From Cerrena zonata (Eukaryota; Basidiomycota; Agaricomycetes; Polyporales; Cerrenaceae), in contig JASBNA010000024.1 in NCBI GenBank assembly GCA_038087015.1, forward strand, positions 496,001-560,000: a stretch of 64,000 nt of DNA, in the 5' to 3' direction. A program made the position numbers and the translations under genes. Every line of letters starts with the position of its first letter. The stretch's first letter is position 1. Shown here in pieces: positions 1 through 9,359 of the stretch. A model generated the notes under the pieces. That model was not told where the DNA came from. It did no database searches and saw only the letters and a program-made list of their open reading frames with translations.

Positions 1-2
1 TT

Positions 3-1058
3 TGCCTTGATAAAAAAGAAGATAATATTGAATATCCTCACGTTTCTTCTCCGCTGGCGGTTTTAGTGAATTTATATAAACAAGCCCTTAAAAATCAATA
101 TCAAAAATTTTCTTCAAATGACGATATTACCATGAAAGAAGCTAGAAACGCTTATGGATCGGCTTTAAATCAATTAGATGATAATTTCCCATTAAGAAAA
201 ATCAAAGTTCATGATTCAAAATCAAAACAAGATCGTTTTGAAATAAGAAATTTCCCAAAACATAGATTTGGTCAAATCATTTGGGGTGAAAGAACTTTAA
301 TTAATGCTAAAAAACTGAAAGATGGTACTAGTCTTGAAGAAAAAAGATTATCGGATTTAGCAATCATTAAAGTTAATAAAGCTTTGAATTGTGATCTGAA
401 TTTCTTGGGTGATGATATTGCTTTTAACGAGTTCGATCCTTCGTTAATGTTTGATAACTTGTACGTTCGTAAAATTGTTAACTTGAATCGTACCCAACGA
501 GAGTTTAATATGGATAATTTGAATGATGTTGATTCTTCTGTTTCTTCATTTAATTCTCAAACTAATCATGGTATACCAGTATTTAAATATGGTTCAACAA
601 CTAAATTCACTCAAGGTAATCTTAATGGTATTAAAATGGTTTACTGGCTAGATGGAGCAATTCATTCATCAGAATTTGTGGTTAATTCAATTGATAAAAA
701 CAGTGCTTTTGCCGCAGGCGGTGATTCCGGTTCTTGGATTTTATCAAAATTAGAAGATGTTCCAAGTGTATCGGAGAATAAAGGTTTAGGTGTACTTGGT
801 ATGTTACATTCTTATGATGGAGAGTTTAAACAATTTGGTTTATTTACCCCTATGCATGAAATTTTGGATCGTTTACAAGAAGTCACCAAAATTGAATGGG
901 GGGTCGTTGGTGTAAATGAAAAACACGACGATGAAAGTATCGCTAGTGTTGATTCAGATGAAGATACTGGATTTGAAAGTGGAAGTGATGCTGAGGATGA
1001 TGATTATGAAAGTGGTATGGAGGATTTTGATGGCTCAAATCCTCCAGACGTGGATTAA
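3..1058 (+). CDS. SSY5: SPS-sensor endoprotease Ssy5, C-terminal part (cut by window start)
   Basis: The reading frame is open to the left edge, so about 351 C-terminal residues are present and the N-terminal prodomain is missing. The fold is the chymotrypsin-like S64 family. The serine motif GGDSGSW has its catalytic Ser codon at 726-728, and LSDLAIIKV (near 352-378) is the likely catalytic Asp region. I could not place the catalytic His. In known yeasts Ssy5 is the protease of the Ssy1-Ptr3-Ssy5 plasma-membrane amino-acid sensor and cleaves Stp1/Stp2 so that they enter the nucleus. The protein ends in an acidic Asp/Glu/Ser-rich tail (roughly the last 45 residues). The ATG-less start at 66 is only an internal GTG; the real start lies upstream of the window. 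Confidence 0.9.
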   Translation, partial: CLDKKEDNIEYPHVSSPLAVLVNLYKQALKNQYQKFSSNDDITMKEARNAYGSALNQLDDNFPLRKIKVHDSKSKQDRFEIRNFPKHRFGQIIWGERTLINAKKLKDGTSLEEKRLSDLAIIKVNKALNCDLNFLGDDIAFNEFDPSLMFDNLYVRKIVNLNRTQREFNMDNLNDVDSSVSSFNSQTNHGIPVFKYGSTTKFTQGNLNGIKMVYWLDGAIHSSEFVVNSIDKNSAFAAGGDSGSWILSKLEDVPSVSENKGLGVLGMLHSYDGEFKQFGLFTPMHEILDRLQEVTKIEWGVVGVNEKHDDESIASVDSDEDTGFESGSDAEDDDYESGMEDFDGSNPPDVD

Positions 1059-2199
1059 AGGTTATTTACCAACATTAATTTGTATTAATTGTATTAATTT
1101 AATAAAAGTGATTATTTTTGAATTTCATTGATATCGCACTCAATAATGTAGCGTCTTGACACATATAAATACCGTTTAAAACCCTGGATGTCAACTACCA
1201 TTTATGGACATCATGGTTCAATAAATGCCGTTCCATAAACGGAAAGCGGCATTTGTCAAATTTTTCAACATTTTAGTGCTACCTCTCACCACATCCACTA
1301 TTCGACAATTGGCCCCAACCTCCGGCCATTCGTGTCTCAGAACTATTGTCTGTTTGCAGCCGTATTGTCAACCCAGGATTTCCAGGCGATTAGTTAACAG
1401 GTATGCTCTAAGTAAACAAATCGATTCAACATATTGGGAAATAATACTGACCGAACGTTTTTCATATCCTTGCAATATTAAAACCCCTTGTCCCTCAGTG
1501 TGCTCCAGTAAAATGTAGTAGATGTTTTGAGTTGGTAACTATTTACTTGAAACTACATTGCTTCGAACTGGATCTGTCTCTTTTGCAAATACATAATCAG
1601 ACACAACCGGTTGCGAAAAATCAGTGTCATTGAGGTCTAAGTAGTCTTTAAAAACGGTCTTCACTATATTAATCAATATAACATTACTTCTGCCATTAAC
1701 AATAAGCTAGCACTAGTTATGCACTGCTAAGCAATTAGTCTTACGGCATAATGTTACAAAATTTGTCGATCGGTCTTGGGAGTTTCTACTTATTTTTTTT
1801 TTTTGTAGCTAATATGTTACTGTGCAAAGATCGATAAATTTTTATATTACAAAAGCTATTCCTGAAGAGTTATGAGTAAGACGGCAGATCAACATCTGTT
1901 GTTATGTTACGGCTCAGTTTAAGTAAGGCATCTTCATGAATGCGAAAAACTGTTTTTGTTCGACTTGAACACATAAGGAAACTAACGCAGAGGGTTCTGG
2001 TTCTGACATTCAATGGCTTCTATTGTAGTTTTACGGCTTTTGAGGGTCCGTGTACAACAATGGGCTTAAGTCCAATGGTTACTACTGGTAAGGAAGTACA
2101 TGTAAAGTCTATGCTATTATATCTATACATTGATTTAAACAAAGTAGACGGCAAATTAGATGAGTCGACTAGAGTCTCTCGTTAGTGGACAATGGACCA
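1059..2199. other. Intergenic region between SSY5 and SYO1 3' ends
   Basis: This 1.1-kb stretch lies between two convergent genes. I see no convincing gene; the short ORFs at 1225-1518 and 1940-2185 lack recognisable domains. It contains a hairpin at 1223-1254 and a T tract near 1793-1805. No tRNA A/B boxes were seen. Confidence 0.6.
1223..1254. repeat. Hairpin-forming inverted repeat
   Basis: AAATGCCG (1223-1230) pairs perfectly with CGGCATTT (1247-1254). An inner TTCC/GGAA pair extends the stem past a two-base bulge, leaving a short ATAAAC loop. Function is unknown. Confidence 0.6.
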
Positions 2200-4119
2200 T
2201 TAATTACCAGCTTCAGAGATCTTATACTGAATGAATCTACCCAAATTTGTCCAAACTTCTTCAGCTCTAATTTTAAGTTCTGGTTCTTTAAATTTGTCAA
2301 TATTTTTGTACATGGTTTTAATAGGTTGTTCCAACTCAGTTAAAATATTGACATAATTACCTTGAACGAAAATTTCGTCATCGTATTCAAATTTATCACC
2401 AAAGATATCGTAGATTAAGTTCAAACTCTCAATTGCGATTTCTATACCTTGAGGAATACTTTTGTTGTTTTCTTTTGAAGCAAAGTACCTTGTGGATTCT
2501 ATTAAAAACTCTGATATTTTTTTGGTGATTTCAGTATTACCTATGACAGGAGCAATAGTACCTAAAAATCCAATTGTGACTAAAACATACTCAAAATTGA
2601 GTTGAACGTCTTCAGATTCATTAGATTGTTGAACAAGAACGTTACATTTATTGATTAAAGTATTGATCATATCCAAATTAACACGTTTAGGTGCTTCGGG
2701 ACCAATAGTTTTAGCAATTGCCCATAATACGCTTAAACAATCTTTTTGTAAATATAAATTATCTTTATTTGATAATTGAATGATCATATCCCATAATTGT
2801 AATGAGTCTTCAAACCATTGAACTGGGATAGTAGCACTTGATAAGAATAACCAACAAATATTATTTAAAGATTTTAATACTTTATCAGATAATTCTAAAT
2901 AACCATTATTTTGTTGATCTAATCTGATCAATTCAATTAAAGATGGGGATGCTACTTTGATGATGGTATTGTTCAAATCTTCTGATAATTGAACGGGTTC
3001 TTTGATATCACTTTCATTGATTGAAAGATATTCCCAAATAGAAGTAGTGATTTCAATGGCAACTTCTAAAGCTTGCAATTCTGATTTTGCTTTAGTCTTT
3101 TCAGGAGAATCGCCACCCAACTCTTGATCTATATCCTGAGGTTCCTCCTGATCAACTTCAGTGTGTGGTTTTTGAATTGGATCATTGGCATTATCTATTT
3201 GTAATTGTTCATTAATTTCATTAACATTGATGGTGGTGATATTTTTAAATAAATTATTCAAAATAAAAGAACAAAGACTATTTTTATCATTCGTTATACC
3301 CAATCCTTCATTTATGTGGAATCTAATACCTTCAATGTAAACTTTACATAATTTATCATCGTAATTATTATTTGAAACATTATCTAAATTAAAATCATTA
3401 ATTTGAGATAATTTTTGAATAAATTCAATTGATTCTGATGAAAATTCATAAAGAAAATCAAGTAATGCATGTTGTAATTTTAATGAAGTTTTTAAATTTG
3501 GGGTATTCCAATTAATTATATCAACAACTAATTTTATAATTGGATCTATCTTATTATAAATATTATTGAATAAGTCTTCAGATCCACTTGCAATCACCAC
3601 AATCAATGATAATACATTTTCAGTAAAATCAAATAAAAGTTGTAATTTATTTTTATCTTCCTTCTTTTTAGTTTCTTTTGTAGTTTCCTTTTCGCTCAAG
3701 TATTGAAATGAGCTTTGAATCTTATTTAATGCAGCTTCAATTGAAGTCCAAACATTAGATCTCCAATAAAATTTAGTTATATCATAACCTTCTTCAATAC
3801 CAACATTTCTAAGTAATCCAAATGCTTCAGTTGCAATCTCATCGTGATTATCATTTAAACAGTGTTCCATAACAATAGCGATTAATCTTTCTTTCAACAA
3901 GAGTTTTCTCATCCTTTCATCTTCACATAAGATCGAAACAGCACCAATTGCCATTTGTTTCTCTGACGGAGTTGTTGATTTTAACTTGTTAATCATTGGG
4001 AGAATCTTTGATTGACGGGTAGCTTCATCTTTAATCTCTTGTTTATCAGTGGTTTTCTTCCCGGCCATCGGGTTGACCCTTGAGCGCTGGTTCTTTCTAC
4101 CTCTTCTCAATTTACCCAT
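2200..4119 (-). CDS. SYO1: Symportin Syo1, Rpl5/Rpl11 co-import chaperone
   Basis: The 639-residue protein begins MGKLRRGRKNQRSRVNP, a basic start typical of Syo1 that fits a nuclear-import signal. Mixed ARM/HEAT helical repeats follow through the whole length. An acidic, disordered insert lies at about residues 312-345. S. cerevisiae Syo1 is of similar size. Known role: it binds Rpl5 and Rpl11 together with 5S RNA assembly partners and brings them into the nucleus through Kap104. The ATG at 4119 is the first in frame. An RRPE-like motif lies about 50 bp upstream, matching co-regulation with other ribosome-biogenesis genes. It converges with SSY5 across a 1.1-kb spacer. Confidence 0.88.
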   Translation of the reverse strand: MGKLRRGRKNQRSRVNPMAGKKTTDKQEIKDEATRQSKILPMINKLKSTTPSEKQMAIGAVSILCEDERMRKLLLKERLIAIVMEHCLNDNHDEIATEAFGLLRNVGIEEGYDITKFYWRSNVWTSIEAALNKIQSSFQYLSEKETTKETKKKEDKNKLQLLFDFTENVLSLIVVIASGSEDLFNNIYNKIDPIIKLVVDIINWNTPNLKTSLKLQHALLDFLYEFSSESIEFIQKLSQINDFNLDNVSNNNYDDKLCKVYIEGIRFHINEGLGITNDKNSLCSFILNNLFKNITTINVNEINEQLQIDNANDPIQKPHTEVDQEEPQDIDQELGGDSPEKTKAKSELQALEVAIEITTSIWEYLSINESDIKEPVQLSEDLNNTIIKVASPSLIELIRLDQQNNGYLELSDKVLKSLNNICWLFLSSATIPVQWFEDSLQLWDMIIQLSNKDNLYLQKDCLSVLWAIAKTIGPEAPKRVNLDMINTLINKCNVLVQQSNESEDVQLNFEYVLVTIGFLGTIAPVIGNTEITKKISEFLIESTRYFASKENNKSIPQGIEIAIESLNLIYDIFGDKFEYDDEIFVQGNYVNILTELEQPIKTMYKNIDKFKEPELKIRAEEVWTNLGRFIQYKISEAGN

Positions 4120-4166
4120 GGTATATGTTTCTGAATCAACTAGAGTATAAGTTAGAATAAAGACCT

Positions 4167-4176
4167 TGAAAATTTT
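4167..4176 (-). promoter_or_regulatory. RRPE-like element upstream of SYO1
   Basis: TGAAAATTTT lies about 48 bp upstream of the SYO1 ATG and resembles the ribosomal RNA processing element found before yeast ribosome-biogenesis genes. Location and match are seen; function is inferred. Confidence 0.4.
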
Positions 4177-4368
4177 AAAAAAAAAAAATTCAAGATGACA
4201 TTGGCAATATGCAGTACGCTATCAAATCATCACTATCCAAATACATATACACTCATCTGAAGCCTATGAAGTAACTTCTACTATATTTAATGTCGACTGT
4301 AAGTATTCTACGAATGTACCGGTACATATCGTGCAATGCAAGCGAATTTATTAGGTCATTATTGTATT

Positions 4369-4495
4369 ATCACCAGTATTTATCACCAGTATTTATCACC
4401 AGTATTTATCGCCAGTATTTATCGCCAGTATTTATCACAGTATTTAGCACCAGTATTTATCACAGTATTTAGCACCAGTATTTATCACAGTATTT
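4369..4495. repeat. Minisatellite, about ten 12-13-bp units
   Basis: The unit ATCACCAGTATTT recurs head to tail with variants (ATCGCC, AGCACC, and a 12-bp form ATCACAGTATTT). The 13-bp and 12-bp forms alternate near the 3' end, suggesting spread of a higher-order dimer. It lies between the SYO1 promoter and the 3' end of the next minus-strand gene. Confidence 0.9.
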
Positions 4496-4561
4496 ATTGC
4501 GTCAAGGAATATAATTATAATTTATGTTCAGTAAGCTCAAGATTCATTAATCATTGAAAGG

Positions 4562-4910
4562 CTAATTATTGTTTCTTGAATTTTCAATCACCTTCTTTTC
4601 GTCGTTTTTAAAGTCTTGAATCATTTTTTCGTCTTTTAATGGATTTGGTTTTTCAGGGTTAACCACCGACTTCCATTTTTCTCTTACGTCTTGCCATGAT
4701 TTCGGAGTGTCTGATGTGTCGTGAATGTAAACGTCGTCACGTAAATTACCATCTTTTCTGAGTTGTTCACTGGATGAATGTTAGTATCAATTCCCAGAGG
4801 GTTCACTATTTTACATACATAATGAGAGGCTGCCAGAACTTGACTCCGGTATACCAACCAACACCAATAACGGCTAGAACGGTGATTGCTTTAGCACCTG
4901 GAGAGGACAT
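4562..4910 (-). CDS. Small single-pass membrane protein, two exons
   Basis: Exon 1 (4819-4910) and exon 2 (4562-4769) encode 99 residues. The 49-bp intron (4770-4818) has a canonical GTATGT donor, a GATACTAACA branch region and a CATCCAG acceptor; it interrupts an Ile codon after two bases. The first 30 residues form a short hydrophobic segment (ITVLAVIGVGWYTGVKFW). A charged tail follows, with EQLRKDGNLRDD, PKSWQDVREKWKSVVNP and a lysine-rich end. This layout resembles small mitochondrial inner-membrane proteins of fungi, and I considered an Ecm19-like identity, but I cannot confirm it. Splicing keeps the frame open to the TAG; without it translation stops three codons after ATT-ATG. Confidence 0.75.
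4770..4818 (-). other. Spliceosomal intron, 49 bp
   Basis: Donor GTATGT at 4818-4813, TACTAAC branch point and CAG acceptor ending at 4770 are all consensus for hemiascomycete introns. It is unusually short, close to the lower limit for yeast introns. Confidence 0.85.
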
Positions 4911-6016
4911 TCTTGTATAGTTGGTGTTACTGGTGGATTAGAGAACGAACAACGGTATTTTCAGACTAAATATCCTGTGGTTATGTGCAGGAGACCCCAA
5001 CTATAATTATATAGTAATGTGATGGGTAATGTAATGGGTAATGTAGTGTATAAAATAGTGTATAGTGTGAAGATATACAGTATATATAGTGTTATTTTAA
5101 TGTATAATGCTAAAGTAATTGAAAAGTGTAGTTGGGGTTTTATGGAAGGTGAAGAAAATGGGTGTGAAATTTATAAATTTGGCAACAAATATACAAAATT
5201 ACAGCTAATCATGTGGATCCAAATAGATACCAGCGCATAATACAAGTGCACAAGCGTACAAGTAAGTACCAGTGAATACAAGTGTAACGTGGCTGATATA
5301 GTGAATAGTATAGTAAAGATATAGTGAATAGTATATTAAAGATATGGTGAATAGCGTAGTGATTAGGGAAGTGATTAGGGAAGTAGTATTATAGGTATAG
5401 GTCTAGTTGTAATGCGGGTAAGTCGCGGTTTGGGCTCATCAGAAAAAAACAGTATAAAAGAGACTTGGAATCAGCGATTTTTCAAAAGTTTTACTCTTCT
5501 TTCTTTAATCAAAAAGCTTATTAAAGCAAGGGAATATTTGCCACGACGAGATAATGTAAATTGTCAAGTTATACTCGTTGCCATTTTTAATAAAATTGCA
5601 TTCCCGAGAGCAGTGATTACTTGATTCCCTATAGGAAGTTTGATAACCGTTGGGTCTCTTTAGTGAGGCGATGGATATTGAATGTCGATTCATGGGATAC
5701 ATATTGTAGTTGTAGTTAAACTTTAATATCTAAATGAGCTAGTCTAATATCTAAATGAGCTAGTTTAATATCTAAATTAGCTCGTTTATTATTTAAATGA
5801 GCTAGCTTAATATTTGAATGAGCTAGTTTAATTTTTGAATTAATTAATTTAATAATTGAACTAATCAATGAACTTACAGCTAGATTAAGTGAGATTTTAT
5901 TTATTGAGAAGATTTGTAAATCAATAATTATACACAGAGTCTTAAACGATAATATTAATATATTTCTTTAATTTAAATACAGAAAAGATAATTTATAAAA
6001 GAATTAACTAATAATC
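4911..6016. other. Intergenic region rich in short repeats
   Basis: About 1.1 kb with no credible gene. It holds a run of TAATG/TAGTG-type repeats near 5010-5110, three loose copies of a 24-bp GATATAGTGAATAGTATAGTAAA-like unit (about 5295-5360; variants differ) and a 21-bp repeat array (5723-5869). It includes the promoter of the small spliced gene and the 3' flank of RPS29. Confidence 0.6.
5723..5869. repeat. Seven tandem 21-bp repeats
   Basis: The unit TTAATATCTAAATGAGCTAG plus one base recurs about seven times with strict 21-bp spacing. Copies decay steadily from left to right: the first two are near identical, while the last two read TTAATTTTTGAATTAATTAAT-like. Stops in the forward frames argue against it being coding. 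Confidence 0.8.
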
Positions 6017-6187
6017 TTAACGGTATTTGTTGAAACCAATGTCAGAGGCTTTTTCTCTGAAACATTGACGACAGATGTCTAAACCGTATTTTCTAATTAA
6101 ACCGGAGTGGGAAGAACAAACACGACATTTTCTAGAACCTTTACCAAAGTTTCTTGGGTGGGAAAACCAAACTGATTCGTGAGCCAT
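6017..6187 (-). CDS. RPS29: 40S ribosomal protein S29 (uS14)
   Basis: The 56-residue protein starts [18 protein letters not shown] and ends DIGFNKYR, matching eukaryotic Rps29 along its whole length. The four zinc-binding cysteines appear as CRVC (residues 21 and 24) and CRQC (39 and 42). It sits in the head of the small subunit near the decoding region. No intron is needed: the ATG at 6187 opens the complete family sequence. It was overlooked by long-ORF criteria because of its size. The upstream region is shared with the oppositely oriented TSR1, so the two ribosome-related genes are divergent. Confidence 0.97.
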   Translation of the reverse strand: MAHESVWFSHPRNFGKGSRKCRVCSSHSGLIRKYGLDICRQCFREKASDIGFNKYR

Positions 6188-6873
6188 ATTGCTATATGTA
6201 GAGTTAGTATAAGTTCATTTTGCATAGTGTAGCATGGTGTATTGAATATCTTGAAATCTTCCATCTTCACATCCTGGACATCTGGGAGGTCCTGAGCATA
6301 TCCTGGGCATACCCAGGATGTCTAGACACATTCATGGATCATGGGGTTCTTGGTTTCACTGTATCATTGAATTTTTCACTTGATAATTTTTCATTGAATT
6401 TTCATATAGTTCTTCACGGGGAGTCTTCATTCCATCGATAAACGCCTTCTATTCATACACTGACATGCTCTGCCACTCATGGATCTTCTAACGGAATGGT
6501 ACATACAATTATTATGTATTGATATTGACTTAGTTGGATAGAGACCTTTCAAGAAGTAAGTATTTTCAATGCTGCTTTTTTTTTTTTGACCTTCTCACTC
6601 TGGTGAAGTTTTTTCCTCTTCACTAACAATTTTGGGTGTGCAGGCCCTCACTTAACATCTTTGTATGCGCGCGCTAACAAAACGAAGAAAAAAGCCCGTG
6701 ACTGTCGCGGTGTTAATCTTTTTTCTGAGGGCACAGCCCTAATGGTGCGCACGTGCCGGAAAACCCGAGATCAAAAATTCGCAACTAGTTAAATTTTTTT
6801 ATACCTCATCGCATTAAGATAATAGTTATCAATAAGATATTGAAGTGACCAATAGATAAGTTTGATAAGCAGA
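6188..6873. promoter_or_regulatory. Divergent promoter region RPS29 / TSR1
   Basis: This 690-bp spacer separates two divergently transcribed ribosome-related genes. Toward TSR1 it holds a PAC motif (6805-6812) preceded by a T-rich RRPE-like tract (6791-6800). It also has a palindrome at 6300-6319 and a GC-rich block at about 6665-6770 that is unlike the surrounding AT-rich DNA. Confidence 0.55.
6805..6812 (-). promoter_or_regulatory. PAC element upstream of TSR1
   Basis: CTCATCGC is the exact reverse complement of the PAC core GCGATGAG, bound by Dot6/Tod6 in S. cerevisiae. It lies 62 bp before the TSR1 ATG, next to an AAATTTTTTT tract. PAC plus RRPE is the hallmark promoter pair of ribosome-biogenesis genes. 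Confidence 0.65.
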
Positions 6874-9201
6874 ATGGCAAAAGGAGGTCATTCCCATAGA
6901 GGGACTTTGAAAAAAGACCACAAGCCGTTTAAGTCGAAGCATTCGACCAAGGGGCAATTGAAAAATCAGTACAAGGGTAAGGTTGAAAAATCATCAAATG
7001 CTTCAGTTAAGAATAAGGTTATATCAAAACTTGATAGAAAACATAATAGTAAACAACTTAGAGATAATAAGATCGGGGAGACCAAGCTTATCAGGAAGTT
7101 GTTTGAAGGATCACAAGGAACAGAAAAGATTATAACTGTTATCAGTTTAACTAAAGATATTGCAGCTAATCAAATTGCATCAAGATTAATAAATAGTATA
7201 AAAGATGAAGAAAATCAACCAGACATAATAATTGAATCACCATCGATACAGTCTTTCAAATTGGGACGTTTCAGATCGAACATTAAGGTGATCATACCTG
7301 ATCAAACCAATTTATTATCCATTTTGGATGCTGCTAAAATATCTGATTATGTTATATTTGGATTATCAGCACAAGAAGAAATTGAAACAAATTATGGTGA
7401 AACCATATTACGTTCAGTGATTGCTCAAGGTATTGCTTCAGTAATTGGAGTAATTCCAAATCTTATATCTGCATACCCCAAAAAAAATTTACAAAATGAT
7501 ATTAAACAATCATTACAATCATATTTTAATCATTTTTTCCCTAATGAAGATAAACTTTATACCATTGAAAATGATTCGGACTGTGTCAATTGTATTCGTT
7601 CAATTGCTCAAAAATTCCCCAAATCAGTTCATTGGAGAGACTCAAGAGGGTATATGGTTACCGATGATGCTTATTGGTCTCCAATTGATAACCAAGATGG
7701 TTACTTAGTGGTTGAAGGTACTGTTCGTGGGATTGGTTTCAATTCAAATCGTTTAATTCATATCCCCGGTTTCGGTGATTATCAAATTCATCATATGGAA
7801 AAATTAGCGTCAAAAAATTATAAAAATAGTATGGATATTGATGATGATATGAATGAGAATACTTATCTCCCTAATGAAGATCAAGAAACTTTAGAAGAGT
7901 TAAATCCCGAAGAAGCTGAAATGGATTATGCCGAGGAAGATCTTGAATTCGATGATGAATTAGGGGTTAGAATGGAAGGTAGAAATTATTTCCATGACGT
8001 TGAAAATAATCAAAAGAGAAGATTTAAATTACCAAAGGGAACCTCCGAATATCAAAGTAAATGGCTTTTAGAAGACGTCTTAGAAGGTGCATCCGATGTT
8101 GAAGAGGAAGATGACGAAGATCAACAACAAGATGAAATAGAAGAAGTCGATGACATGCAAATGGATGATGCAACTACTGATTATGCACCAACTGAAGGTG
8201 ATAAATCAGAAATGTTTGTTGATTTATCTCCAGAAGAAGAAGAAAGACAATTAAAAGAATTTAGAGAATTAGCTAAAGAAGATTTGGAATTCCCTGATGA
8301 ACTTGAACTCCATCCAAATGATTCAGCCAAAGATGTGTTATCAAGTTACAGAGGTATTAAGTCTTTGGGTACTTGTGAATGGGATTACGATGAATATGAT
8401 TCTGAAGCTCCAAGTATTTGGAATAGATTATTAAGAATATCAAATTATAAAGCAACTAGAAATAAAATTTTAAAAGATTCCATCAAAGAATCTCAAATCA
8501 ATATTGGTAATCGTGCCCGTATTTTCATTAAAGCACCTCAATTCATCTTGGAAAGAATTAATCCAAAAACCAAACCATTTATAATTTATGGATTATTACA
8601 ACATGAACATAAATTAGCCGTTGTTAACTTTTCATTCGAACACTGGGAAGACTACGAAGAGCCAGTTCCATCGAAAGAAGTTTTAATTGCTCAATATGGT
8701 CCTCGTCGTCAAATTATCCAACCAATGTTCAATCAAGGTTCAAATAATTCAAATAATGTTCATAAATATGAAAATTTTGCTCACCCAGGATCTTCTAACA
8801 TTGCCACTACTATAGCACCAGTTTCTTTCAACAATGCACCAACCATTTTCTTCAAATCAAAACCTGATGGTTCTTTAGAATTAGTTGGTCAAGGAACTTT
8901 CTTGAATTGTGACCATACTAGAGTTATGGCTCAAAGAGCAGTATTAACTGGTCATCCGGTTAAAATCCATAAGAAATTGGTTACAATTAGATATATGTTT
9001 TTCAATCCTGATGATATTAATTGGTTTAAAGCCGTTCCATTATTCACTAAAAGTGGTCGTACTGGGTTTATTAAAGAAAGTTTAGGTACCCACGGTTACT
9101 TTAAAGCTACTTTTGACGGTAAATTAACTTCACAGGATGTGGTTGCTATGTCCCTATATAGAAGAGTATGGCCAGAAGTATCTAATCTCTGGACTGAATA
9201 A
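6874..9201 (+). CDS. TSR1: Ribosome biogenesis GTPase-like factor Tsr1
   Basis: The ATG at 6874 (MAKGGHSHRGTLKKDHKPFK) gives 775 residues, close to the 788 of S. cerevisiae Tsr1; the upstream in-frame TTG at 6862 is not a start. The basic N-terminus is followed by a translation-GTPase-like region, an AARP2CN domain around residues 215-300, an acidic linker (about 310-460), and the conserved C-terminal Bms1/Tsr1 domain (for example KSKPDGSLELVGQGTFLNCD). Tsr1 resembles Bms1 but the family lacks functional GTP-binding motifs. It sits on late pre-40S particles and blocks early subunit joining. Divergent from RPS29 and preceded by PAC/RRPE motifs. Confidence 0.95.
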   Translation: MAKGGHSHRGTLKKDHKPFKSKHSTKGQLKNQYKGKVEKSSNASVKNKVISKLDRKHNSKQLRDNKIGETKLIRKLFEGSQGTEKIITVISLTKDIAANQIASRLINSIKDEENQPDIIIESPSIQSFKLGRFRSNIKVIIPDQTNLLSILDAAKISDYVIFGLSAQEEIETNYGETILRSVIAQGIASVIGVIPNLISAYPKKNLQNDIKQSLQSYFNHFFPNEDKLYTIENDSDCVNCIRSIAQKFPKSVHWRDSRGYMVTDDAYWSPIDNQDGYLVVEGTVRGIGFNSNRLIHIPGFGDYQIHHMEKLASKNYKNSMDIDDDMNENTYLPNEDQETLEELNPEEAEMDYAEEDLEFDDELGVRMEGRNYFHDVENNQKRRFKLPKGTSEYQSKWLLEDVLEGASDVEEEDDEDQQQDEIEEVDDMQMDDATTDYAPTEGDKSEMFVDLSPEEEERQLKEFRELAKEDLEFPDELELHPNDSAKDVLSSYRGIKSLGTCEWDYDEYDSEAPSIWNRLLRISNYKATRNKILKDSIKESQINIGNRARIFIKAPQFILERINPKTKPFIIYGLLQHEHKLAVVNFSFEHWEDYEEPVPSKEVLIAQYGPRRQIIQPMFNQGSNNSNNVHKYENFAHPGSSNIATTIAPVSFNNAPTIFFKSKPDGSLELVGQGTFLNCDHTRVMAQRAVLTGHPVKIHKKLVTIRYMFFNPDDINWFKAVPLFTKSGRTGFIKESLGTHGYFKATFDGKLTSQDVVAMSLYRRVWPEVSNLWTE

Positions 9202-9359
9202 ATAGTTTAATGTAGTATGAAGTATAATAAAATGCATTCTATCATTAATAATAGTAGAACTGACTGCAAAAGTAGGTATTCGCAAAATTGACTTATTAAT
9301 ATTTTTCTGGTGTCTCATCAATAAATCTTTAATACTCTTTCTTTTTTAACCAAATCACA

